DNA of 64,000 nt, from NCBI RefSeq assembly GCF_023715705.1, contig NZ_JAMBOS010000013.1:1-64000 (forward strand), in the 5' to 3' direction. Below are positions 36,156 through 45,232 of this stretch, one piece after another. This DNA is from Halalkalibacter oceani. Its GTDB lineage: Bacteria > Bacillota > Bacilli > Bacillales > Bacillaceae_D. The notes under the pieces are model-generated. The model did not search any database and was not told the origin of the DNA. It saw only the letters and a program-made list of their open reading frames with translations. The translations under genes were made by a program, and so were the position numbers. Positions within the stretch are counted from its first letter, which is position 1, and each line of letters begins with the position of its first letter.

Positions 36156-37454
36156 TTACCCTTTTTTCATCATTTCAGTCAGCTCGTCAGCTGTGGTTGC
36201 GAGCTGGGCAGCGGCATGGTTAATTTCTTCAGTGACGCGGGCAATATGCTCCATTTCTTTTTCAACGCTGACATTTTGAAGATTGCTTTTTTCTGTTGCT
36301 TCGACAATTTCATCAAAGAAATCACTCGTTTCCTTCATCCCTGATGACGTCTCTTTGATTAGATCGTTAATGTTGGCGATGTAACTTGACATCGCGCCAA
36401 TTTGATCATTAGTGCGGATAATCAAATCAGATACTTTGCTGACTGAGTTTTGCGTTTGATCGGAAAGCTTGCGAACTTCCTCTGCTACAACAGCAAACCC
36501 TTTTCCAGCCTCTCCTGCCCGGGCCGACTCAATCGCCGCATTTAATGCAAGCAGATTCGTCTGTGCGGCAATCGATTGAACAAGGCCGACAATTTCGTTA
36601 ATCTGTTCGGCATTCCCTCTCAGGATACCCATTTCCTCTGAAATTTTGCCGATCGTGCCATCTATTTCGCTCATTTGCGCGGACTGTGCCTGCAACTTTT
36701 CAGCGCCACCCTTCGAAATCTCCTCAACCTTCTGGGAATGCTTCGAGACTTTATGCGTGTAGGCGAGAATTTCATCCGATCTTGACTTAAGCTCATCTGT
36801 CGAGGCACTTGTTTCTCCGGAAACAGCCGCCAATTCCTCCACTGTTGCGCTAACGAGCCTTACGAGTTCATTTTGCTTTTCCTGATTTTGTTGAATGATC
36901 CGTTCTACTTCACTTTCATAGGCTTCCAGCACAAGCTGCTGCTCCAGATTAAACATCTTTGCGACCGCTTTTATGTACTTTTTGCAAGTCTGGTTATCTT
37001 CATAATGCTCATAAATCAGATCAATCATCGCTTCTAATAAATCCTGAAAAGCACCCACATACCATTTTGAATCGAGACCGATTCGCACGTGAGTATGCGC
37101 AATCCGAATCCGCTGCTCAATGTAAGCGCCATCTATCATTCCGTTAAACATCTCTTTTACATGTTGTTTCAATGTAACCCGCAATCGCTCGACAGCACTA
37201 TTTGTTTCAATAATCGATTTTAATTCACTGTTTCTTTCGAGATTGTCATAAAACCGCTTAATGATTTCATCTACATGCTTTTCCACCAAAGGCTGAAGGT
37301 CTTTCACGGCAATTAAATCAGCCGTCGTTAAATGAATCATCGCCAGCTGCTTTTGCACCGCCGGTGAAACACGAATAGCAACATTATGTACTGGCTGCTG
37401 AGCCTTTACTGTGGATTGAACTTCCTTTCGCTTCGTCCGAAAGCTTAATTTCAT
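36156..37454 (-). CDS. hemAT: Globin-coupled aerotaxis transducer HemAT
   Basis: 432 residues, same length as B. subtilis HemAT. The N-terminal ~180 residues are a heme-binding sensor globin with the proximal histidine in [18 protein letters not shown] near residue 120. The C-terminal half is a chemoreceptor signalling domain with the conserved hairpin tip, [33 protein letters not shown] in part. There are no membrane helices. It reports oxygen to CheA to steer swimming. Confidence 0.95.
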   Translation of the reverse strand: MKLSFRTKRKEVQSTVKAQQPVHNVAIRVSPAVQKQLAMIHLTTADLIAVKDLQPLVEKHVDEIIKRFYDNLERNSELKSIIETNSAVERLRVTLKQHVKEMFNGMIDGAYIEQRIRIAHTHVRIGLDSKWYVGAFQDLLEAMIDLIYEHYEDNQTCKKYIKAVAKMFNLEQQLVLEAYESEVERIIQQNQEKQNELVRLVSATVEELAAVSGETSASTDELKSRSDEILAYTHKVSKHSQKVEEISKGGAEKLQAQSAQMSEIDGTIGKISEEMGILRGNAEQINEIVGLVQSIAAQTNLLALNAAIESARAGEAGKGFAVVAEEVRKLSDQTQNSVSKVSDLIIRTNDQIGAMSSYIANINDLIKETSSGMKETSDFFDEIVEATEKSNLQNVSVEKEMEHIARVTEEINHAAAQLATTADELTEMMKKG

Positions 37455-37577
37455 TAAGATCCCCCTTTTCTCACCATACGCCGATTAACACCATCGACGC
37501 AGGATAAATAACCTATTTTACATGTTATCACAGAAACAGCGTAGGGGCTCAATTTATTTTGTAAAAAAATAGGTCTA

Positions 37578-38417
37578 CTACATAATAGAAGTAACAAAAG
37601 CTTTCAGCTCCTGATTAAACCGCTCAGCCTGTTCCCAAAAAGGCATATGTCCTGTCGCCTCATACCAGAAAAGCTTGGCATGCCGCAGCTGGCTACTGTT
37701 ATAGATCGCATGCTGCGGCAAAACAATCTGATCCTCTTTGCCGTGGGTGATTAAAAAAGGGGTACCGAGCTTTGGCATGATGTCCTCATTTGATAAAGAG
37801 CGCTTCATTAACGCTTGTCGGACATAAGGAGGAACGATCGCATTGACCCCGAGCAAAAAGTAGTACTCTTCAGCTGGAAGCTGACGATTGCTGCATAGCG
37901 TAAGAAAGGCCTCAATCCCTTCGAGCGCCTCCGTCATATCGTGTCCCAGCAGCTTCGTCTTGAGCGCCTGGTAGTGTTCGCCCGTTTCCGCGGCGGCTTC
38001 CGGCTTCCCAAGGCGCGAGCGTGCTCCTACTAAATTCACCCCGCCAATCGCTTTCTCTCCAAAAAAGCGCAAATAGTCAAAAATGACTAGTCCGCCGTAT
38101 GACCAGCCGATCAGAACCGGACTCTCCAACTGTAATTCAGTCAATACGGCGTCGAGGTCTTTTGCCCACCATTCCGACTTCTGATACGCGTCAACCGGCT
38201 TCTCCGACCAGCCATGACCGCGATTATCGAAGGCGACAAGTCGAAAGTCCTGCAGCAACTCCGACTCAAACTGCTTCGCCCATACATGGCGGCTCTGGTT
38301 AAAGCCATGAATAAAGACAAGAGGCTGCCCATCGGGATTCCCGCCTTCCTCGACATACAATTTCGTTCCTCCACCTCCTGTCACGGTATAGCCCTTCACT
38401 GCCTGAAGTCCCTTCAT
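37578..38417 (-). CDS. Alpha/beta hydrolase
   Basis: 279 residues. The oxyanion region is FIHGFNQSRHVW, the nucleophile elbow is GWSYGG near residue 110, the acid is likely in THGKEDQIV and the histidine is in ATGHMPFWEQ. The family spans esterases, lipases and haloperoxidases, so substrate is unknown. It follows the dehydrogenase gene by 20 bases and may share its GntR-controlled promoter. Confidence 0.85.
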   Translation of the reverse strand: MKGLQAVKGYTVTGGGGTKLYVEEGGNPDGQPLVFIHGFNQSRHVWAKQFESELLQDFRLVAFDNRGHGWSEKPVDAYQKSEWWAKDLDAVLTELQLESPVLIGWSYGGLVIFDYLRFFGEKAIGGVNLVGARSRLGKPEAAAETGEHYQALKTKLLGHDMTEALEGIEAFLTLCSNRQLPAEEYYFLLGVNAIVPPYVRQALMKRSLSNEDIMPKLGTPFLITHGKEDQIVLPQHAIYNSSQLRHAKLFWYEATGHMPFWEQAERFNQELKAFVTSIM

Positions 38418-38437
38418 TCCTCTTTATCTCCTTCCTT

Positions 38438-39493
38438 CTAGTCTTGCAGAACGACATCCTTTAATGATACACCAAGCTCATCCGCAAGCTGATAGAGCTC
38501 GTCTAAGACGTTCACTTCCATCGCAATTCCCGACTTCCTGTTCCTTCTCTCCCGTTCAAATTCAATTTCTCCCGGCATATAAATATCATCAACGCCCGGC
38601 GCCCTTTTTGAATGTTTGACGAATGACGTCAATGTTTTGATCCGAGTACCGTATTCCTCTTCACTGACAAACTTTGACAAGTCGATCGCCAGCATAAAAT
38701 GAGAAATCGACTGCTTCTCTTTCATGTCGTACATCGACGGGATCGCCTTTGAAAACTGGCTTCCGGTCAGGACTCCTGTTAAAATTTCAGCAAAAATAGC
38801 GAGTCCGAATCCTTTTGGACCGGCAACCGGAGAAAGAAACCCTCCATCCAAAACACGGGCCGGATCGGTCGTAGATTCCCCGTTTTTATCGACACCCCAC
38901 CCTTCCGGAATCTCCTTTCCCTGCGCCTGGGCAAACAGAATTTTTCCAAGCGGGGCATTGCTAAGAGCCATATCAAGCACAATTGGATCTCCTTCTGCCG
39001 TTGGACTGGCAAAGGCGATCGGGTTATTGCCAATTACTTTCTCCGCTCCGCCAACAGCCGGCATCAACGGTTCCACATTGCTCATCACAATGCCGAGCAT
39101 ATTCTGTTCAGCCGCCATTAGCGCATAGTGGGCGGCAATGCCAAAATGATTGCTATGCTTGGCAGTCGCCATACCGATGCCGTGGTTCCGGGCCAGTTCC
39201 ATCGCTTTTTCCATCGTTTTCTTCCCAACAATCTGTCCTGCTGAATAATGACCGTCCAAAAAAGCCATCGCTTCCGTTTCCATTTCGACCGTAACCTCGG
39301 ATGGCACTTGAATAAACTTTTCTTTGATCCGTTTAACATATATCGGCAGGCGTAAAAATCCATGACTGTGGATCCCCCGGTAATCGGCTTCCAGCATCGT
39401 GGTGGTAACCGTGTCGGCGTCCTCTTCACTCATTCCGAGCTTTATAAAGCTTTCTCTTGAAAAACGGCTGATTTTAGCAGCATCTACGATCAT
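38438..39493 (-). CDS. Malate/L-lactate dehydrogenase family oxidoreductase (LDH2 type)
   Basis: 351 residues of the Ldh_2/MDG family (NAD(P)-dependent 2-hydroxyacid oxidoreductases such as AllD, ComC and YlbC). Conserved stretches include HGFLRLPIYVKRI, SNHFGIAAHYALMA with the catalytic His, NNPIAFASPT and GPKGFGLAIFAEILTG. The substrate could be ureidoglycolate, sulfolactate or another 2-hydroxyacid. It lies between a FadR-type repressor (21 bases upstream) and a hydrolase. Confidence 0.88.
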   Translation of the reverse strand: MIVDAAKISRFSRESFIKLGMSEEDADTVTTTMLEADYRGIHSHGFLRLPIYVKRIKEKFIQVPSEVTVEMETEAMAFLDGHYSAGQIVGKKTMEKAMELARNHGIGMATAKHSNHFGIAAHYALMAAEQNMLGIVMSNVEPLMPAVGGAEKVIGNNPIAFASPTAEGDPIVLDMALSNAPLGKILFAQAQGKEIPEGWGVDKNGESTTDPARVLDGGFLSPVAGPKGFGLAIFAEILTGVLTGSQFSKAIPSMYDMKEKQSISHFMLAIDLSKFVSEEEYGTRIKTLTSFVKHSKRAPGVDDIYMPGEIEFERERRNRKSGIAMEVNVLDELYQLADELGVSLKDVVLQD

Positions 39494-39513
39494 CGCTACA
39501 CTCTCCTTCTGTC

Positions 39514-40242
39514 CTATTCAAAGGTTTTCTCGGTTATTTCCCTGAAATTCGCCAACGTTTGCAGTCTTTTTTGCACATCGATCAAATGGCTTTCCATCGT
39601 TTTTTGCGCCAGCTCGTCCTCTTTCGCCACCAGCAGCTCGTAAATTTGCTGGTGATAGGCATGCGAGGCCTCCAATACCGTACTGTCATAAGAGACCTGC
39701 TTTTGCACGTTGAAAATCAAATGGGAAATGGTATTATAGACGTACATCAGCACTGAATTTCTCGCCGCCTTGGCAATCAGCTGGTGAAACTCCATATCGG
39801 CTTTCACATATAAACGCTTATCATTTTGTTCCACGGCCCCGCGTAAAGTGGCGAGCTGTTCCTCCATCGCCCGTAAATCCTCATCGGTTCGCCGCTGCGC
39901 CGCCAGAGCTGTCAGCTCCTTTTCCAGCGCCAGCCGCGTTTCCTGTACTTCGTCGAACGTCGCTTCATTTAATAGAATTTGCATCGTTAAAGACTCTTCG
40001 ATGACTTTAGAAAATTCAGCTGTCACATACGTTCCCGATGTAATACGACTTATCAGCCCCTGCTGGGCAAGCACCTTTAACCCCTCACGCAGCGAAGAAC
40101 GGCTCACCCCGAGCAGCGTGCACAACTCTCTTTCATTTGGCAGTTTGTCACCAATTTTGAGCTTCCCTTTGACAATCAGATCCTTTAATTGAAGAATGAC
40201 ATCGTCCCCAAGGTTCGTTTTTTTAATTGGTTTAAAGTCCAT
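39514..40242 (-). CDS. GntR-family transcriptional regulator (FadR subfamily)
   Basis: 242 residues. N-terminal winged helix IGDKLPNERELCTLLGVSRSSLREGLKVL is a standard GntR domain; the C-terminal all-helical FCD domain (about 95-230) binds a small carboxylate, with metal ligands around DMEFHQLIAKAARN and SHAYHQQIYELL. It heads the regulator-dehydrogenase-hydrolase unit and probably represses it until a hydroxyacid is present. The AGAAAGG site is 10 bases before ATG. Confidence 0.9.
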   Translation of the reverse strand: MDFKPIKKTNLGDDVILQLKDLIVKGKLKIGDKLPNERELCTLLGVSRSSLREGLKVLAQQGLISRITSGTYVTAEFSKVIEESLTMQILLNEATFDEVQETRLALEKELTALAAQRRTDEDLRAMEEQLATLRGAVEQNDKRLYVKADMEFHQLIAKAARNSVLMYVYNTISHLIFNVQKQVSYDSTVLEASHAYHQQIYELLVAKEDELAQKTMESHLIDVQKRLQTLANFREITEKTFE

Positions 40243-40268
40243 TATTTGTATACCTTTCTTATTTCTAT

Positions 40269-40284
40269 TTGTTAGCGCTTACAT
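40269..40284. promoter_or_regulatory. CcpA cre site
   Basis: TTGTTAGCGCTTACAT matches the cre consensus WTGNNARCGNWWWCAW at every position. It lies about 40 bases downstream of the predicted transcription start, a usual place for a roadblock-type catabolite repression site. Confidence 0.8.
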
Positions 40285-40299
40285 AAACACGATGGAATG

Positions 40300-40352
40300 A
40301 TGGTCTGACCATGCACTGCTTTTATTATACAGATTACCGCGCGAGAAATCAA
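40300..40352 (-). promoter_or_regulatory. Promoter with GntR/FadR-type operator
   Basis: Minus-strand TTGATT (40347-40352), 17-base spacer, TATAAT (40324-40329). Directly downstream is the palindrome ATGGTCTGACCAT (40300-40312), which fits the FadR-subfamily pattern TGGTNNNACCA. It is the likely autoregulatory operator of the adjacent GntR protein. Confidence 0.8.
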
Positions 40353-40458
40353 TGAGTATTTGCAACAGTCTGATTTTTTGAAAGATTCGTCGCGATATGA
40401 GGCTTGAGGAAACCTCTTCATGCTGTCTAGGTCCCGGTGTCAGAGGTTCCATCGTCTC

Positions 40459-41124
40459 CTAATCCTTACAGCCAATATATACATAATCAGGTGGCAGCTG
40501 AGAAGTGGCTGAGACTTTCACTGGGTACTCATATACTCGATCAAATTTCTCCTTCAACAGTTGGAAAAAAGCTTGAGAGCGGGACGCACTCCAAAAAGAA
40601 ACGGCTCCTCCCTGCGTCACTCGATGATAAAGCAAATCAAGTCCTTCATTCCGGTACAGTTTGGCGTTACGATCGGCTACTATCCAGTCTGGCCCATTAT
40701 CGGTATCGAGGCAGATCAAATCGTAGCAAAGAGGGTTCCGTTCCAGCCAGAAGCTTACATCATCAATGATCAAAGAAGCCCCCTCGCGCTGCAAAACCCG
40801 GTTGGAGAATGGATAAAGATACTTATATTGCCACTCTACGATTTTCGGTTCAATTTCAACAATATGCGCATTTACGTTATCCCCCTCCCGCAGGACCTGA
40901 TCAGCCGTATGACCAACCCCCAGACCTCCGACCAATACCTGCCGAGGGTTCCGCCTCATGACGGCCACCGCTTTCTTTACCATTTCCCGTTCAGACTGAC
41001 CATTTTCCGTCGACATCAGAAAAACGCCATTGCTAATAATTTCAAAGTCCCGTTCCCGTTGCTGTAGCTGGATTTCCTCGCCAAACACACTTTTTCCCCG
41101 CTCAAGCACGACAACCTTATTCAT
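40459..41124 (-). CDS. Spermidine synthase-like methyltransferase-fold protein
   Basis: 221 residues related to the spermidine/spermine synthase fold. The nucleotide-binding loop is VLVGGLGVGHTADQVL, the acidic residue that binds the cofactor ribose is in IVEIEPKIVEW, and LICLDTDNGPDW follows. The protein is shorter than SpeE (about 280) and lacks the SpeE N-terminal beta domain, so it may not make polyamines. It precedes the DsbA-fold gene; a 21-base gap separates them. Confidence 0.75.
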   Translation of the reverse strand: MNKVVVLERGKSVFGEEIQLQQRERDFEIISNGVFLMSTENGQSEREMVKKAVAVMRRNPRQVLVGGLGVGHTADQVLREGDNVNAHIVEIEPKIVEWQYKYLYPFSNRVLQREGASLIIDDVSFWLERNPLCYDLICLDTDNGPDWIVADRNAKLYRNEGLDLLYHRVTQGGAVSFWSASRSQAFFQLLKEKFDRVYEYPVKVSATSQLPPDYVYIGCKD

Positions 41125-41145
41125 CTGTCACACCCCTTTCACCTG

Positions 41146-41781
41146 TTAACGTTCCTCCGCCGCCTTATGCAACGCCTGCAAAAACGCTTCACCCGGTTGA
41201 GCGCCTGAAACCGCATACTTTTCATCAAACAGAAAGAACGGCACCCCTTTTACTCCATATTTCACCGCCTGTTCGATATCACGCTTGACCTCAGCTCCAA
41301 AGTCCTCGCCCGCCAGCACCTGCTCAGCCGCCGTCTTTTCAAGTCCGACTTCTTCTGCCAGCTCAAGGAGCTTCGCTTTATCACCAATGTCGTATGAATC
41401 GGTAAAGTGAGCCTGCAACAGCCGCTCGGTCATTTCCTTTTCTTTTCCCGCCCTGGCCGCAAAGTGTTGTAAGCGGTGAGCATGAAACGTATTAGCGGCA
41501 ACAGCGGTATCGAAATGGAAGGTTAAGCCGGCTTCCCGCGCCTGATCTGCGACGCGCTCACACATTTCCCGCGCCTGCTGGATCGTCGTGCCGTATTTCA
41601 AGGCAAGACCTTCATACACCGTTTGCTTTGATCCCGGCGGAACATCAGGATCAAGCTGAAAGCTGCGGAAATGAACCTCAACCTGCTCTCTTTCCGGAAA
41701 CAGCTTTAATGCCTGTTCAAATCGCCGTTTGCCAATGTAACAAAAAGGACAGACAAAATCAGACCATATTTCGACTTTCAT
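41146..41781 (-). CDS. DsbA/FrnE family oxidoreductase
   Basis: 211 residues, thioredoxin fold with helical insert. The redox motif CPFC is near residue 11 (WSDFVCPFCYIGKRRFE), and the cis-proline segment is VKGVPFFLFDEKYAVSGAQP. It belongs to the FrnE branch of DsbA-like proteins; cytosolic, since no signal peptide is seen. Relatives act as disulfide isomerases or glutathione/bacillithiol-linked isomerases. The ATG has GGAGG 6 bases upstream. Confidence 0.87.
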   Translation of the reverse strand: MKVEIWSDFVCPFCYIGKRRFEQALKLFPEREQVEVHFRSFQLDPDVPPGSKQTVYEGLALKYGTTIQQAREMCERVADQAREAGLTFHFDTAVAANTFHAHRLQHFAARAGKEKEMTERLLQAHFTDSYDIGDKAKLLELAEEVGLEKTAAEQVLAGEDFGAEVKRDIEQAVKYGVKGVPFFLFDEKYAVSGAQPGEAFLQALHKAAEER

Positions 41782-41890
41782 TCTCTTCCTCCATTCGCTC
41801 ATTTGTTAGATCCTACCATTACTATACCACATTTGCTCCATTGTCCGGTCATTTGAAGCGGCGGCCTCCTGTCTCCTTTTAGAAAACCGC

Positions 41891-42625
41891 TTATGTAAAC
41901 ACAAGTAAGTTCACAGCCGCGAGAAACACAATGCACATCGCAAACAATTTGATCTTTTCCTGCGGCAGCTTTTCAAACAACCTTAATCCGACATTGGCCC
42001 CGACAAACACACTGACAAGACCGACGGCAAAATAGAGAAGAAAAGTAGAATCAAAGTCACCGTTCAAGCCATGTAAAAACATCGTAAACAAGCTTGTGAC
42101 AGCAAACGTTGTTTGTAGATTGGCGTTATAACGGTGCTTCTCCTTGTAAATCATTAAAAAATAGAACACAAAAAACGGACCGCCAACAGCGAAAATCCCG
42201 CCAATTAATCCACCGACAAAGCCGAAGGTGATCGGAAATATCGGCTTCAGCAAAAGCTTCGACGGCTCTCCCTTTTTTTTCGTTAAAAGATAAATGACCA
42301 TGCCAATTAAAAAGAAACCAAGCACTTTCTTGAGAATGTCCATCTCTCCATAAGAGGTCAGGAAAAAGAAAGAAACCACCCGCCCCGTTAAAGCGGCGCA
42401 TAAAATAACGAGGAACCCTTTTAATTCAATATAACGGTAAATGCGAAAAACAATCGTCAGCGAAATAAATAAAGTTAAAGACAGGACTAGCAATGTACTG
42501 TCTTTCAACGTAAACATTAACGGCAAAAAGCCCATCGCAAACAGGCCGAACCCAAAACCGCTTACTCCCTGGATAAAGCTCCCAATCAAAAAGATCAGGA
42601 AAATAAAAAGAAACTCGATTGGCAT
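41891..42625 (-). CDS. Sulfite exporter TauE/SafE family membrane protein
   Basis: 244 residues with about eight hydrophobic segments arranged as two related halves, each with a glycine-rich loop: FIQGVSGFGFGLFAMGFLP and GLIGGIFAVGGPFFVFY. These are the TauE/SafE signature loops. The family moves sulfite, sulfonates or other small organic anions; the substrate here is unknown. The ATG giving MPIEFLF follows AAGGAAGGG by 9 bases. Confidence 0.88.
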   Translation of the reverse strand: MPIEFLFIFLIFLIGSFIQGVSGFGFGLFAMGFLPLMFTLKDSTLLVLSLTLFISLTIVFRIYRYIELKGFLVILCAALTGRVVSFFFLTSYGEMDILKKVLGFFLIGMVIYLLTKKKGEPSKLLLKPIFPITFGFVGGLIGGIFAVGGPFFVFYFLMIYKEKHRYNANLQTTFAVTSLFTMFLHGLNGDFDSTFLLYFAVGLVSVFVGANVGLRLFEKLPQEKIKLFAMCIVFLAAVNLLVFT

Positions 42626-42695
42626 AACGGTCAACCCTTCCTTCACATACATGCATTCTTCTTCATTATAGCATGACTGACTGAAGGGACGTCCC

Positions 42696-43793
42696 TCAAG
42701 AAGCGCTTGCTTTCTTCCTGATCAAACCAACGATATAAAGGAACAGGGGGACAAAGAGACCGAGAAAGAGGGAAACCGGAATCCAGGTTTCGCCGGCAAA
42801 CTCGCGGATAGAACCGGTATTAACCGGGATCGCGTGCGACAGAGCCAGCACAATAAACGACATTGGCACGACAAAGATATGATAGCGCTGCAGCCTGACA
42901 ATCTGCTTAAATAGTATGAGGGAAATATACATCAAGATCGCAATTTTGACGAAGGATGTAATGATCCATTGAACGGCAATCACCGCCTCGATTCTTTGCA
43001 AAAAATCCCCCAGTCTGATTTTCTTGGCGGCAAAAAAACTCGGAAAGTTGAGCGCCGCCGTCAAATTTGCGCCAATCGTCAACAGCGTTACCATCGCAAT
43101 CGTAAAAATAATCAGACCACCGACCAAAACACCGGCAATGAAGAATGCTCTTTTTCTCTTCGTTTTATTAACAGCAGGCAACAGTGGGAGAAATAAAACA
43201 AGCTCTAAAAAGGGGATCGACAGCATTAACAGAGAACCGTCGACCACCTGACGCACGCCATTACCGAGGAACGGCTTTAAATGAGAAAATTCGAGATTAT
43301 TAGCCGTCAGCAGAACAGGGGCGATCACAACAAGCACGACAATCGGAAAGAAGAGCTCCGCTCCCCTCGCCATTGTTTCAATTCCATAGAGCAGGGCGAC
43401 AATCACAGCAGCGAGCAGTAAAATTTGCAGTGCATACATCGGGGTTTCAGGCAGCATTTGCGTTTGAAGGAAATCACTCGTATCACGAAGCACCATGCTC
43501 GATAATAAAATCGAAAACAAAAAGTACACGATGGCGACAATAGTTCCCGCCCATGTCCCGACTATTCTTTTTATCATGTCGACAAACATCAGCTGCGGAT
43601 AAAGCTCATGGAGCTTAAGATAAAGGTACGCCAGAAACGGGCTGCAGCTGACCGCTATCACACCGGCAAGCCATGCATCCTGTCTCGCATATTCGACAAG
43701 AGCCGATGGCAGCACCAATATCGTGCTGCCCATAATAAACAGAGCGACGAGAACGGTAAATTGATAGCCATCTATCTTTTCAGTCTGCTTCAT
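42696..43793 (-). CDS. Spore germination protein, B subunit (GerAB/GerKB type)
   Basis: 365 residues, a ten-helix APC-fold transporter-like subunit of a germinant receptor. The N-terminus begins MKQTEKIDGYQFTVLVALF, typical of the GerAB family. In GerA receptors this subunit holds the amino-acid germinant site in the spore inner membrane. It is the last gene of the A-C-D-B operon. A SigG promoter would be expected before the first gene, but I could not identify one. Confidence 0.92.
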   Translation of the reverse strand: MKQTEKIDGYQFTVLVALFIMGSTILVLPSALVEYARQDAWLAGVIAVSCSPFLAYLYLKLHELYPQLMFVDMIKRIVGTWAGTIVAIVYFLFSILLSSMVLRDTSDFLQTQMLPETPMYALQILLLAAVIVALLYGIETMARGAELFFPIVVLVVIAPVLLTANNLEFSHLKPFLGNGVRQVVDGSLLMLSIPFLELVLFLPLLPAVNKTKRKRAFFIAGVLVGGLIIFTIAMVTLLTIGANLTAALNFPSFFAAKKIRLGDFLQRIEAVIAVQWIITSFVKIAILMYISLILFKQIVRLQRYHIFVVPMSFIVLALSHAIPVNTGSIREFAGETWIPVSLFLGLFVPLFLYIVGLIRKKASAS

Positions 43794-43807
43794 CCTCATT
43801 TCCTTTC

Positions 43808-44023
43808 TCACTTAACCAATTGGACCAGCCAATCAAGTGCTTTTAACGGATCAGGCAGCTGCCCCTGAAGACTCAGAATCAGATTAAGGCTTACGCCAAC
43901 TGCGGCGAGGAGCCCAAACAGAATCCATTCTTTTTTCGAGAACTTGTGTTTCACCATATAGGGGACAGAGCTGCCAACCATTATAATCGACAACGTAATT
44001 ACCATTCCAAGCGGCCATAGCAT
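43808..44023 (-). CDS. Small two-helix membrane protein of the ger operon (D-type subunit)
   Basis: 71 residues with two hydrophobic helices (about 1-20 and 35-52) joined by a basic loop, VKHKFSKKEW. Such small genes accompany some tricistronic ger operons and are called D subunits; some modulate germination rate. It begins at the base next to the C-subunit stop, and the B subunit follows at 14 bases. The assignment rests on location and topology. Confidence 0.75.
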   Translation of the reverse strand: MLWPLGMVITLSIIMVGSSVPYMVKHKFSKKEWILFGLLAAVGVSLNLILSLQGQLPDPLKALDWLVQLVK

Positions 44024-45232
44024 TTATTCTTCCTCCATAAGCTTCTTCACCGACTGATTCGCATTTCCGGTCCCGATCAGTGTTACTTCAGCGTTCACCT
44101 GAATCTCCATCGTCGCAAATCGCTCATTCCAGCCGCTTTCAACTTCCTTCCATTCCTTCGGCTGCTGCTGATACAATTCCTTGCCAAAGCCAAATACATC
44201 GGCCCGCAGCTCCTGTGCTTTTGCAATTGATTGCTCGACCTCCGTGACGATTTGCTCCCCTGTCCTCTTTTCGATTTCGGCCAGGCTTTGTCCGGAAGCT
44301 GTATCAAGGCTGCACTGCACATTGCCAATTTGTGCCTCCGCCTTGATCGTCACAGTCCCGCTCGGGATCCCATTATTGATTTCGGTAGTAATTCCTGCCT
44401 TTGACCGTATCAATTCGACGCCGATAAAGGAGTCCTCCTCGGTCGGACAGGCGATGTTCACAATCGTGCTATCGATATTATCCTGCGCATAATTTAATCC
44501 GATGCTTTCCTGTTCATTTAACCAGCCAATCAGCCTGTCCTGGGAAAAAACCGCCATCTGCCTAAATGAAAGCAAGGCAGGAAGCGTGCTTTCTTCCAGC
44601 CCTTCAAGCCTTCCGCCGGCATCCGGATCCCCTTCGATAACGACTCCTGTGATCGTCGCCTCGACTCCTTTGCCGGCAAGCTCCGTTAAAAGCTTATCAA
44701 TCTCGATTGTTTTCGTTGCTCCCCACGAGCTTTGCGACGCCCTTAATGACTGATGCATTTCGTTGGCAGGCAGCTTGTCGATAACGGTCAGCACTTCCAG
44801 CACTTCACTCGGCCTCGCATTTTTCGCTATTAAAAAATAAAAATCGGTCCGAAATTCGTGATCACGGACGAGAAAGTCAAGCGCCTCAATAATGCCCTCC
44901 TCCGCCAACTCCTCATTGATCACCACAACCTGCGTGTACGATTCATAAATTTTCCGCGGGACAGTCATCGTTAATTTACGCAACGCCTCAAACATCGTCG
45001 TCCCCGTCTCTGTATAAACGACAACAGGTGTATACGTCCCTGTACCCGGCTCCTGCATTGCAATTGCCGAAGGATTAATGATTTGGACGGTTACGCGATA
45101 TTCCCCGGCTTCCGTTTTTTCAATCCCCATTGCATGCGAGATAGCAAGCTCATTTAGCTCGCGCCGATTCCAGCAGCCCGGCAGCAGGACGAGCAAAAGC
45201 AGAAGAATAATGATCATCAATTTTTTCTTCAT
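44024..45232 (-). CDS. Spore germination lipoprotein, C subunit (Ger(x)C family)
   Basis: 402 residues. Lipoprotein signal with lipobox LLPGC near residue 18, followed directly by WNRRELNELAI, the Ger(x)C family hallmark. The mature protein faces the outer side of the spore inner membrane. The three-domain GerBC fold is expected. It overlaps the stop of the A-subunit gene by 4 bases. Confidence 0.94.
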   Translation of the reverse strand: MKKKLMIIILLLLLVLLPGCWNRRELNELAISHAMGIEKTEAGEYRVTVQIINPSAIAMQEPGTGTYTPVVVYTETGTTMFEALRKLTMTVPRKIYESYTQVVVINEELAEEGIIEALDFLVRDHEFRTDFYFLIAKNARPSEVLEVLTVIDKLPANEMHQSLRASQSSWGATKTIEIDKLLTELAGKGVEATITGVVIEGDPDAGGRLEGLEESTLPALLSFRQMAVFSQDRLIGWLNEQESIGLNYAQDNIDSTIVNIACPTEEDSFIGVELIRSKAGITTEINNGIPSGTVTIKAEAQIGNVQCSLDTASGQSLAEIEKRTGEQIVTEVEQSIAKAQELRADVFGFGKELYQQQPKEWKEVESGWNERFATMEIQVNAEVTLIGTGNANQSVKKLMEEE

